6,278 bases of DNA from Nocardioidaceae bacterium (GTDB lineage: Bacteria; Actinomycetota; Actinomycetes; Propionibacteriales; Nocardioidaceae), in contig CP059259.1 of NCBI GenBank assembly GCA_013693815.1, positions 91,833-98,110 of the forward strand. The letters are read 5' to 3'. This document shows positions 1-5,642 of this stretch, piece after piece (within the stretch, counting starts at the first letter, position 1; every line of letters starts with the position of its first letter). The position numbers and the translations under genes were made by a program. The notes below the pieces were generated by a model. That model was not told where the DNA came from and did not search any database. It was given only the letters and a program-made list of their open reading frames with translations.

Positions 1-1
1 G

Positions 2-505
2 AACACGCCGACGCTCGGAGTCTCCGGCAAGCACACCACCAATGGTGTCCCACACGGGTCGACGAGCCTGACGCCGTTCCTGGCAATCGAAGGCGCAGCC
101 GACGCGATCGAGTTCTACCGATCAGTGCTGGGTGCTCGGGTGGTCGACATTACCGAGATGGGTGGTGTTGTCGTGCACGCCGACCTGGACTTCGGCAACG
201 GCAGACTCCAGCTTGGGGAGCCGAGTCCGGACTACGGCTTGGTACCAGCTCCTGCAGGCGATCGTGACTGCTACTCGATCGGTCTGTACTGCGCAGATGT
301 CGACGCCATCGTCGCAGTCGCTGAGCGAGCCGGCGCCACGGTTCGCGAACCGGCGAGCACCTTCGTCTCCGGCGACCGATTCGCTTCCATCCGTGATCCC
401 TTCGGGGTGCGTTGGTCGATCATGTCCAGGGTGGAGGACCTCTCCGAGGCCGAGAGCGCGCGCAGGGTCGCCGAGTGGGCAGCAGAGCAGTCCCTTCGGA
501 GCTGA
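2..505 (+). CDS. VOC family protein, PhnB-like (5' end outside window)
   Basis: The frame is open from base 2 with no convincing start codon, so the N-terminus probably lies upstream. The visible 167 residues end at TGA 503-505. The protein reads like the PhnB/glyoxalase-bleomycin-resistance (VOC) fold. It has an N-terminal beta strand and helix, LTPFLAIEGAADAIEFYRSVLG, followed by VVVHADLDFGNGRLQLGE. The second half has the paired strand YSIGLYCADVDAIVAVAERAG, then GDRFASIRDPFGVRWSI. The C-terminal tail VEDLSEAE is typical of PhnB relatives. VOC proteins use paired beta-alpha-beta-beta-beta modules to bind a metal or a small ligand; PhnB-like members mostly have no proven substrate. A GTG at 125 is internal to the fold and is not the true start. 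The gene ends 47 bp before the antitoxin start and is probably unrelated to that operon. The family call is sound; the function is unknown. Confidence 0.85.
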   Translation, partial: NTPTLGVSGKHTTNGVPHGSTSLTPFLAIEGAADAIEFYRSVLGARVVDITEMGGVVVHADLDFGNGRLQLGEPSPDYGLVPAPAGDRDCYSIGLYCADVDAIVAVAERAGATVREPASTFVSGDRFASIRDPFGVRWSIMSRVEDLSEAESARRVAEWAAEQSLRS

Positions 506-532
506 AGACCGGAGAGCGGGTGGCTGCTTGCA

Positions 533-552
533 GTTGTTCTACAATGAAGAAC
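533..552 (+). promoter_or_regulatory. Inverted-repeat operator around the -10 box of the toxin-antitoxin operon
   Basis: The arms GTTGTTC (533-539) and GAAGAAC (546-552) form an inverted repeat matching at 6 of 7 positions. They enclose TACAAT (540-545), a good -10 hexamer. The A of ATG 553 lies 7 bases after the hexamer, where transcription would be expected to start. I see no good -35 box and no Shine-Dalgarno before either ATG 544 or ATG 553. The simplest reading is a leaderless mRNA repressed by the antitoxin binding the palindrome, which is normal for Phd/VapB-type antitoxins. Binding and transcription start are inferred. Confidence 0.5.
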
Positions 553-816
553 ATGACTGAGGTAGGGATTCGCGCACTGAAGCAAAACGCTTCGGCGGTT
601 GTCGCCGAGGCTGCAGCGGGAGAGACAGTGACAATCACTGATCGCGGCCGACCTGTTGCACAGTTGACGCCGATATCGATCTCGCCGCTGCGAGGGATGC
701 TCCTCGCTGGTCGCGCTCGCCCACCCAGGCTCGACATCGCCGACCTGCCCCCGTCCTATACCGGACCGGATCTCTCTGCGGTATTGAGGGAGATGCGGGA
801 CGCCGAACGGTATTGA
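553..816 (+). CDS. vapB: Type II antitoxin, Phd/YefM (VapB-like) family
   Basis: An 87-residue protein starting MTEVGIRALKQNA. The N-terminal half, about residues 1-40, has the Phd/YefM signature: EVGIRALKQNASAVV, then a GETVTITDRGRPVAQL strand-turn-strand. This is the dimerising, DNA-binding part of prevent-host-death antitoxins. The C-terminal half, with DIADLPPSYTGPDLSAVLREMRDAERY, is the expected partly disordered region that wraps around and blocks the toxin. An in-frame ATG at 544 would add three residues, but it lies inside the presumed -10 box, so I prefer 553. The gene ends 1 bp before the GTG of the PIN toxin, so the two are almost certainly co-transcribed and translationally coupled. 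Phd-fold antitoxins are often paired with VapC toxins in actinobacteria. The symbol is by family role, not by orthology. Confidence 0.88.
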   Translation: MTEVGIRALKQNASAVVAEAAAGETVTITDRGRPVAQLTPISISPLRGMLLAGRARPPRLDIADLPPSYTGPDLSAVLREMRDAERY

Positions 817-817
817 C

Positions 818-1210
818 GTGGCGTACTACATTGACACTTCCGCGTTGGTGAAGCTAGTCGTAGGTGAAGCAGAATCCGATGCACTGCGACGATGGATCGG
901 CCAAGCACATCCAGAACTGGTGTCGTCCGATCTCGTTCGGGCTGAGTTGTTGCGCGCAGTACGACGGGCGGCGGTTGATCTGGCGGTGCAAGCTCGCCGC
1001 GTGCTCGATTCGATCACTTTGCTCGCGGTAGCAACCGCGACGTTCGAATCAGCAGCGCGCCTTGACCCAACTATGTTGAGAACCCTCGACGCGCTTCACC
1101 TTGCCGCGGCGTTGGAGTTGGGCGATGACCTTGAGGGCCTGGTTACCTACGATGACCGCTTAGCTGAGGCGGCTCAGCGCAGCGGTATCGCTGTTATGGC
1201 TCCGGCCTGA
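818..1210 (+). CDS. vapC: PIN-domain ribonuclease toxin, VapC family
   Basis: A 130-residue protein, the usual VapC length, with a GTG start one base after the antitoxin stop. The PIN-domain acidic residues are all visible. D6 is in YYIDTSALVK, E43 in LVRAELLRA, D91 in LRTLDALHLAAAL, and D112 in VTYDDRLAEAA. These would bind Mg2+ or Mn2+ for endonucleolytic RNA cleavage. Known VapC toxins cut tRNAs or 23S rRNA and stop translation until the antitoxin neutralises them; the target of this one cannot be told from sequence. The protein looks intact and therefore probably active. The stop at 1208-1210 faces the convergent surface-protein gene, only 17 bp away. I see no strong terminator hairpin in that gap. 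Confidence 0.92.
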   Translation: MAYYIDTSALVKLVVGEAESDALRRWIGQAHPELVSSDLVRAELLRAVRRAAVDLAVQARRVLDSITLLAVATATFESAARLDPTMLRTLDALHLAAALELGDDLEGLVTYDDRLAEAAQRSGIAVMAPA

Positions 1211-1227
1211 GTACGCACCGCGCCAGG

Positions 1228-2565
1228 TCAGCGTTTCTTGACTGTGATCACCTTGACCACCGAGGTGGCCTTGGTGTTACCCGCGCCGGCGGCAACGGTT
1301 ACGAACACCTTGTACGTACCGGGTTTGAGCGAGGTGACCAGGCGGAACTTGCCATTCGCCTTGACGATGCCCCTGGCAAGAACGGCGTTGGTCTTCTTGC
1401 CTTGCTTCCACAAGGTGGCCTTGGCTCCGGAGCGAGCTGGCGTGGTGGTCGCGTCGACGGTCAGCTTCGCTCCCTTCTTGGTCTTCTTCTTGGTGACGCT
1501 CAGCTTCACCTTCGGCTGGATCTTCACCACCTGCGTCGCGGACTGGGTGGCTGGTTGCTCGGTCGACCCGGCGAACTGCCACTGGTAGGTCGTACCCTTG
1601 CTGGGTTTGACCGTGACCGAAGCGGCTCCGTCGGCATCAGTGACTACGGCGGCGACCGGTGTGAAGCCCGAGGCGTCGTACGCTCGCTGCAGCAACTGGA
1701 CGGTCTGGCCGGGCAAGGCCCCAGTCTCGGCGCTGAGAACCGTGCTCAGCTTGATCGCCTGTCCGGGCTTCACCACACTCTTGCTGGCGCTTATCGTCGC
1801 GACAGGGGCAGCGGCGACAACCAAGGTCACCTCTGCGCGTGCCACGGTCAATGAGCTCGGCGCTGTCGGGACGAACAGGCCCGAGATGACGTGGCTACCT
1901 GCCTCCAGCACGGTGCCGGCGGGTACGTCGTAGGTGAAGGTTCCGGGGACCTCGGTGCCGTGGTGCACTGCCCGGGCATTCAGCACTGCATCGCTGACTG
2001 GGGTTCCTGGCGTGATCGCAGTCGGCGTCTCCCAGATGACCTCGGGAGTGGGTGCTGCGATGACCTTGATCTCGACGATGTTGGAGGTACGCCGGGTGCC
2101 ACGCTGGTCAGCGGGCACACTGATCCGGGCGAATCCGCTGTTGCCCAGTGAGTCGGTGACCGGGGTGAGGTCGTCGGGGTTGTAGGCGCCTTGACTAGTG
2201 GCGACCAGAACCGGGTTGCCACCGAAGAAGGGGCTGATCTCGGCCAGTGAGAACAACGCCTGGGCGCAATCGGTCGCTGTCACCATCACGGAGTAACGGG
2301 TTAGATCGTTGTGCTGTGCCGCGGGAGCCTGTGGTCCGGGTACGTTCGGGGTGATGTAGGAGCCGATTCCCCCGCTGCTGTCGGACAAGCCCAGCAGGCG
2401 CCATAGGTCGACCCCGGTGTAGTTACGACTGGTTGAGCCTCCACCGGAAAGATAGGTGTCTGCGATGGTGGTCTGCTGCTCGGCTTGCAGTGCCGCCAGA
2501 TCGTAGCTGCGCTCCTCAGTCACCGCACCGTTGATCTTCAACTCGGTAGAGGCTCCCCGGCACAC
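1228..2565 (-). CDS. Secreted Ig-like repeat protein, C-terminal part (separated by a frameshift from the ORF upstream)
   Basis: A 445-residue open frame from a nominal GTG at 2565. I see four blocks. Residues 2-171 are a second copy of the molybdopterin-binding-like domain found in the ORF upstream, with YTGVDLWRLLGL, DCAQALFSLAEISPFFGG and GFARISVPADQRG. Residues about 174-252 resemble a bacterial Ig-like module, with VIWETPTAITPGTPVSDAVLNA, PGTFTYDVPAGTVL and FVPTAPSS. Residues about 255-350 form another beta-rich Ig-like segment. Residues about 351-445 are a Lys-rich beta domain ending VKVITVKKR. No LPXTG sorting signal or terminal membrane helix is seen, so the protein may be released or held non-covalently. 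The ORF has no signal peptide of its own. It starts in the middle of a linker, and AGGAG abuts the GTG too closely for a normal RBS. I therefore take it as the 3' part of one gene spanning 1228-3251. Function is unknown; an adhesive or cell-surface role is only a guess. Confidence 0.75.
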   Translation of the reverse strand: MCRGASTELKINGAVTEERSYDLAALQAEQQTTIADTYLSGGGSTSRNYTGVDLWRLLGLSDSSGGIGSYITPNVPGPQAPAAQHNDLTRYSVMVTATDCAQALFSLAEISPFFGGNPVLVATSQGAYNPDDLTPVTDSLGNSGFARISVPADQRGTRRTSNIVEIKVIAAPTPEVIWETPTAITPGTPVSDAVLNARAVHHGTEVPGTFTYDVPAGTVLEAGSHVISGLFVPTAPSSLTVARAEVTLVVAAAPVATISASKSVVKPGQAIKLSTVLSAETGALPGQTVQLLQRAYDASGFTPVAAVVTDADGAASVTVKPSKGTTYQWQFAGSTEQPATQSATQVVKIQPKVKLSVTKKKTKKGAKLTVDATTTPARSGAKATLWKQGKKTNAVLARGIVKANGKFRLVTSLKPGTYKVFVTVAAGAGNTKATSVVKVITVKKR

Positions 2566-3026
2566 TCCTGAGCTCCCGCTGGCCGTGTGTTGCTCTCAGC
2601 GGGAGCCTGGATCACCCGGATCTCGACGATGTTGGAGATACGCCGACTGCCGCGCAGATCCATCGGGTTACTGATCCGGGCGAATCCGCCGTTGCCCAGT
2701 GAGTCGGTGACCGGGGTGAGGTCGTCGGGGTTGTAGGCGCCCTGGCTGGTGGCCACCACGACGGGTTTACCACCGAAGAAGGGGCTGATCTCGGTCATCG
2801 AGTAAAGCGCTTGGAAGCAGTCGGACGCGGTCACCATCACGGCATAACGGGTCACATCGTTGTGCTGTGCCGCGGGAGCCTGCGGTCCGGGCAGGTTCGG
2901 CTTCAGGTAGGAGCCGATACCGCTACTGCTGGTCGGAAGATCCAGCAGGCGCCATAGATCGACCCCGGTGTAGTTACGGCTGGTTGTCCCACTGCCTGAG
3001 CGGTAGGTGTCTGCCACCGTGGTCTG
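2050..3026 (-). repeat. Tandem duplication of a domain-coding unit, 551-bp offset
   Basis: The segments 2601-3026 and 2050-2475 code for the same about 142-residue domain. I count about 28 amino-acid differences, so roughly 80% identity, with no internal indel. Several stretches are nearly identical at DNA level, for example around 2678-2741 and 2127-2190. Every anchor I checked (codons for QTT, ccatag, accgaag, gaatcc) is offset by exactly 551 bp. This points to a recent internal duplication within one gene. Confidence 0.85.
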
Positions 3027-3251
3027 GGGCAATTCGGCGAGTGCATCGGCATCGTAGGTCTTGTCTTCATTGACCCAACCAGTCACCGTCAAGCTGCCGG
3101 AGACCCCGCCTTGAGGCGTGCAAAGCTGTTCGGGAGTACTCGCTGTCGCGGGACTGGCGCCGACCCCGACCGCTCCGGTGGCTATCAGCGATAGTGCGAC
3201 CAGTGGCACTCCGACCAGATGCCGCGTTGTTTTGACCAAACCCTGCAACAC
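2538..3251 (-). CDS. Secreted protein with molybdopterin-binding-like domain, N-terminal part (frameshifted)
   Basis: A 237-residue ORF with a GTG start at 3251. GGAG lies about 11 bases upstream; the two nearby ATGs are out of frame. Residues 1-37 form a Sec signal peptide: Lys/Arg at 7 and 10, hydrophobic core at about 12-31, likely cut after ATA at 37. Residues about 44-217 are a domain with YTGVDLWRLL, then SDCFQALYSMTEISPFFGG, and GGFARISNPMDLRGSRR near the end. This order recalls the sulfite-oxidase-family molybdopterin-binding fold (GVPL..LL, then ADGY.A..SLAE, then RLV.P), but the usual DGY is DCF here. C44 and C145 are matched in the second copy and could form a disulfide. The last 15 residues (NTRPAGAQECAGEPLPS region) are read out of the original frame. 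Fold assignment is tentative; export is well supported. Confidence 0.78.
   Translation of the reverse strand: MLQGLVKTTRHLVGVPLVALSLIATGAVGVGASPATASTPEQLCTPQGGVSGSLTVTGWVNEDKTYDADALAELPQTTVADTYRSGSGTTSRNYTGVDLWRLLDLPTSSSGIGSYLKPNLPGPQAPAAQHNDVTRYAVMVTASDCFQALYSMTEISPFFGGKPVVVATSQGAYNPDDLTPVTDSLGNGGFARISNPMDLRGSRRISNIVEIRVIQAPAESNTRPAGAQECAGEPLPS
2563..2595 (-). other. Frameshift interval between the two domain copies
   Basis: The upstream frame encodes a good linker up to ...APAESNT. The downstream frame is open from 2595 (a TGA at 2598-2596 closes it above) and encodes ASGSSGVC before the second domain. Inserting one base near 2583-2588 joins them as ...AESNTPASGSSGVCRG and changes the repeat offset from 551 to 552 bp, which is 184 codons. 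The joined gene would be 674 residues. No slippery heptamer is visible, so programmed -1 frameshifting is unlikely. It could be a real inactivating deletion or a sequencing/assembly error. Confidence 0.8.
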
Positions 3252-3271
3252 CGTGACCCCATCTCCATGTC

Positions 3272-3319
3272 CAACTACTAGTTGCAGCGAAACTAGATGA
3301 TGGGATGCGGGGTTGTCCA
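3272..3319 (-). promoter_or_regulatory. Candidate promoter and palindrome upstream of the secreted protein gene
   Basis: On the - strand TGGACA (3319-3314) and TAGTTT (3295-3290) are separated by 18 bp and form a weak -35/-10 pair. Just downstream, at 3272-3284, is the perfect 6-bp inverted repeat CAACTA-C-TAGTTG. It would cover the predicted transcription start and could be an operator. The hexamers are poor matches, so only the palindrome is certain. Confidence 0.3.
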
Positions 3320-3386
3320 GTCGAGTGCGTGCAAGTTCTGTGCGGCGATCGATGGTGCGGGGTCTAGTTGACCGGGTAGTTAGCCG

Positions 3387-3653
3387 CTATGCGCTAGCAC
3401 GTCGCCCGAAGATAAGTCCGTAGACGAACAAGACGATCAGTGACCCTGCGATAGCGAGCAGCCAAGTGGACAAGGAGAAGAACGAGTCCAGGTCGGCGTC
3501 GAACAACAGCCCACCGAGCCAGCCGCCCACGATCGCTCCGACGACTCCAAGAACCAAGGTGGCGAGCCAGCCGCCGCCTTGCTCGCCGGGCATCAGCTGC
3601 TTCGCGATTGCGCCGGCGATCAGACCGAGGAGCAGAAAACCGATGAATCCCAT
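3387..3653 (-). CDS. GlsB/YeaQ/YmgE family stress-response membrane protein
   Basis: An 88-residue, very hydrophobic protein. ATG 3653 is preceded by AAAGGG at 3666-3661, 7 bases upstream, which supports the start. Three membrane helices are visible: about 3-19 (IGFLLLGLIAGAIAKQL), 30-50 (glycine-rich, LVLGVVGAIVGGWLGGLLF) and 62-83 (STWLLAIAGSLIVLFVYGL). A charged tail, GRRASA, follows. The first helix with LIAGAIAKQLMPG and the second glycine-zipper helix are the hallmarks of the transglycosylase-associated/GlsB family (Pfam PF04226). Members are induced by general stress in many bacteria, but their biochemical role is unclear. The gene stands alone: 135 bp before the secreted protein gene downstream and 278 bp from the R-M locus upstream. 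Confidence 0.9.
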   Translation of the reverse strand: MGFIGFLLLGLIAGAIAKQLMPGEQGGGWLATLVLGVVGAIVGGWLGGLLFDADLDSFFSLSTWLLAIAGSLIVLFVYGLIFGRRASA

Positions 3654-3931
3654 GATTGCGCCCTTTCAGTTATACCGAGAGACGACGCTTCCAGAGTAGG
3701 TGACAAGGAGCCGCGCGAGCTCCAGCCGAGTCCGGAATGCCTGTTGATTGCTCAGCTACGCGGGCGGGGGCCGATCAGAGAACCTTCACCCGGTTCCAGG
3801 AGCTCCCGGACGTGGACGGGATACAGACCCGCTGAACGTCACACGCTCCTCCTCTGCATGTATTCACATACTCCGAAATCGGCCTTGTCCGGCTCGGGTT
3901 CTCCGGGGAGTGTTCTCCGACGGATACGCAT
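3654..3931. other. Intergenic stretch with no supported gene
   Basis: This gap lies between the stop of the endonuclease gene and the start of the GlsB-like gene, both on the - strand. It should hold the endonuclease 3' end and the GlsB-like promoter. A TATAAC hexamer on the - strand lies at about 3675-3670, but it is only about 16 bases from the ATG and has no matching -35. I see no strong terminator hairpin with a T-run. Small + strand frames crossing it have unusual, low-complexity composition and no recognisable family. Confidence 0.4.
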
Positions 3932-5065
3932 CTAGATCGGAGGCTGGCCGTGACGCGATCGCCACTTGTTCACGACGTGACGCCCGAACGCGTCGTTCGG
4001 GTCATTGAAGTCCACAACATGGATTCTGGCCGCGGCCGCGGTGCCTGCAGGTGTGGCAATCGTGTTGGCGTTGAAGGAGAACGCCGCGTCGAAGATATTC
4101 TCCCGCTCAATGTCGAGCCTCTTCTGGGAGACGCGATCGCCTCCCTGCTCGGCACCGAACTCACCGCGGTTGATGGGCTCGGCCGCAGGCGCGGCCTTGC
4201 AGTCCATCGTGACCAGTGGGCTGACGAAGCCTCGTTGTGTCAGTTCGCGGCTAAGCGGGGCATCGTCAGTCCTGCGCTCTGCCAGGGATGCCTTCGCATG
4301 GATCACGCCGAAGCAGTGTTCGGAGCCTCCAGAACTGCCGACAGCGAGCACGTCGGCCTTCTCCATCGCTGCCTGAAAGTTGTTCAGCGCCATCGGCTGA
4401 AGCAGGTGGCGCTTGCGGTCCGGCTTTGGCACTTCGAGCCAGACGTCGTGGCTGCGAAGGAAGGGCTCGTAGTGGTCGCAGATGATCCGCTCGAACGCCC
4501 AGCCGCCAGTCCGCTTCCAACTCTGTGCGAGGTCGCGCCCTGCCTCGGAGACTGGGTGGTTGTACTGGTCCTGGAACGCATGAGAGATAAGGAAGTACCA
4601 GATGTCGGACGGATTGATGTGCGGCCACTGGTGCACGGCCTCACGGAAGGTGTCGATCACCGCACCCGTCTTGGCCTTGTCCTTGCCGTCACACAGCCTC
4701 CCGCGCATCACGTCAAGAAGCGCGTTGGCCTCGGTAGCCGTCGCGTGGTCCCAGCAGACACTGGCCTTGTGCGTCCCCATAGGGAACGTGAGCCGGAGGC
4801 TCCCTTTGTCATCGTCCGCGACGAGGTGGCGTTCGAACGCCAGGGTGGTCTCACCCAGGTCGACGCCCCGGAAGAAGGCGGCGAGATCGACGCCGTAGAG
4901 CCCTACCAGTTGGTTGAGGATTGCGAGCGGCGGCTCCAGGACTCCCGACTCCCAGGACTCAACCCATCCAGGCGCAAGAACCAGTTCGGAGGTCACCTCG
5001 GCAGGCGTGAGCTCGGCGGTTTCCCGGCAGCGTTGCAAGGCGATGTGGAAGTCATCTCCCGGCAC
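3932..5065 (-). CDS. Type II restriction endonuclease, BsaWI/CCGG-family-like, with N-terminal XRE HTH
   Basis: A 377-residue protein. GTG 5065 is preceded by AAGGGGG 7 bases upstream. Residues about 6-66 look like an XRE/Cro helix-turn-helix (LQRCRETAELTPAEV, then WVESWESG, then LYGVDLAAFF), as in controller proteins. The rest looks like a PD-(D/E)xK nuclease. Residues 150-205 contain NPSDIWYFLISHAFQDQYNHP and GWAFERIICDHY. D238 in KADVLAVG is a candidate metal ligand. K258 in VIHAKASLAER is the candidate catalytic lysine, with E274 in the later SRE a possible displaced acidic residue as in Cfr10I/NgoMIV-type CCGG enzymes. NRGEFG and FDAAFSFN follow. From memory the core most resembles BsaWI (WCCGGW), but specificity cannot be proven here. 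It lies 27 bp downstream of the winged-helix gene and opposite a methyltransferase, as expected for an R-M system. It looks full length. Confidence 0.75.
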   Translation of the reverse strand: MPGDDFHIALQRCRETAELTPAEVTSELVLAPGWVESWESGVLEPPLAILNQLVGLYGVDLAAFFRGVDLGETTLAFERHLVADDDKGSLRLTFPMGTHKASVCWDHATATEANALLDVMRGRLCDGKDKAKTGAVIDTFREAVHQWPHINPSDIWYFLISHAFQDQYNHPVSEAGRDLAQSWKRTGGWAFERIICDHYEPFLRSHDVWLEVPKPDRKRHLLQPMALNNFQAAMEKADVLAVGSSGGSEHCFGVIHAKASLAERRTDDAPLSRELTQRGFVSPLVTMDCKAAPAAEPINRGEFGAEQGGDRVSQKRLDIERENIFDAAFSFNANTIATPAGTAAAARIHVVDFNDPNDAFGRHVVNKWRSRHGQPPI

Positions 5066-5092
5066 CTCGCTACCCCCTTCACCGCAGGCCCA

Positions 5093-5632
5093 TCAGCCCT
5101 TGCCGTCCGTCATGGAATCGTCGGCCAAACGATACAAGGGCCGCGCCCGTCCTTCCCGACAAACCGCGCCCGTGGCCTCCAGCCATCTCAGCCGGTACCT
5201 GACTTGTGTGTCTTTTGCCCATGGGAAGCCGAGTCGGTTCATCTCCTGGAGCAACAATCCGATGCGCCGTGGTCGCTCTCGTATCAGGTCGACAAGGTCC
5301 TCGACCCCGTCTACCCGCGACAACAGCAGTTCCTGAACCTGTTGACGTGCCTTCACGCCACGCCTCTTCAAGAAGGCGTCACCTGCTGGAGTGACTTCGC
5401 AGCGAGGCCCGTCGATCTCGAGAAGTCCAAGGATCATGGCCACCCGCAGGTAGGAGCCTGCTGCTTTCCGGCTGGACACTCCGTCGAAACCCTGCACCAC
5501 GGCGTCCACCGCGTCGTCGGTGTAGCGTGCATCCGCAGCAATGCGAAGTAGTGCGGCCAGCGAAGCCATGTACTCGGCCGCACCTCCTGGCAAAGGCCAC
5601 AGTGTCCGAAATCGCTGCTCCTGTTCTCGCAC
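5093..5632 (-). CDS. Winged-helix protein of the R-M operon (putative regulator or endonuclease partner)
   Basis: I choose the in-frame GTG at 5632, giving 179 residues beginning VREQEQRFRTLWPLPGG. Two segments look like winged helices. The first, about residues 33-88, is YTDDAVDAVV, GSYLRVAMILGLLEIDG and CEVTPAGDAFL. The second, about 120-170, is RPRRIGLLLQEMNRLG, TQVRYRLRWLEATGAV and RPLYRLAD. Between them is LLLSRVDGVEDLVDLI. I do not recognise a named function; such modules occur beside or inside restriction enzymes. It is the first gene of a two-gene operon with the endonuclease, directly next to the 13-bp repeats, so a transcription regulator or DNA-recognition partner is plausible. The frame stays open to 5728, but that start would cross the divergent promoter and the methyltransferase start. 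An ATG at 5569, 13 bases after AGGAGG, is an alternative start giving 158 residues. Confidence 0.65.
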   Translation of the reverse strand: MREQEQRFRTLWPLPGGAAEYMASLAALLRIAADARYTDDAVDAVVQGFDGVSSRKAAGSYLRVAMILGLLEIDGPRCEVTPAGDAFLKRRGVKARQQVQELLLSRVDGVEDLVDLIRERPRRIGLLLQEMNRLGFPWAKDTQVRYRLRWLEATGAVCREGRARPLYRLADDSMTDGKG

Positions 5633-5642
5633 TCCACCAGTG

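Noticed and set aside
412..552. Upstream starts for the antitoxin (412 or 544)
   Set aside because: 412 overlaps the VOC gene and adds non-family sequence. ATG 544 lies within the presumed -10 box. The family signature begins at MTEVGIR, ATG 553.
2563..2600. Programmed -1 ribosomal frameshift joining the two halves of the secreted protein
   Set aside because: No X-XXY-YYZ slippery heptamer is present in the overlap (reading agc aac aca cgg), and I see no obvious downstream stem. A one-base deletion is simpler.
3771..3812. Possible tRNA T-arm-like sequence (ggttcca)
   Set aside because: No acceptor stem, D-arm or anticodon arm could be formed around it.
3748..4008. 86-residue + strand frame across the intergenic gap
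   Set aside because: Its composition is low-complexity Ser/Arg/Gly, it overlaps the endonuclease 3' end antisense, and it has no family resemblance.
3950..5551. 533-residue open frame on the + strand
   Set aside because: It runs antisense to the endonuclease and the end of the winged-helix gene. Its protein has no recognisable domain, while the - strand frames have clear motifs and good RBSs. Long antisense frames are common in GC-rich DNA.
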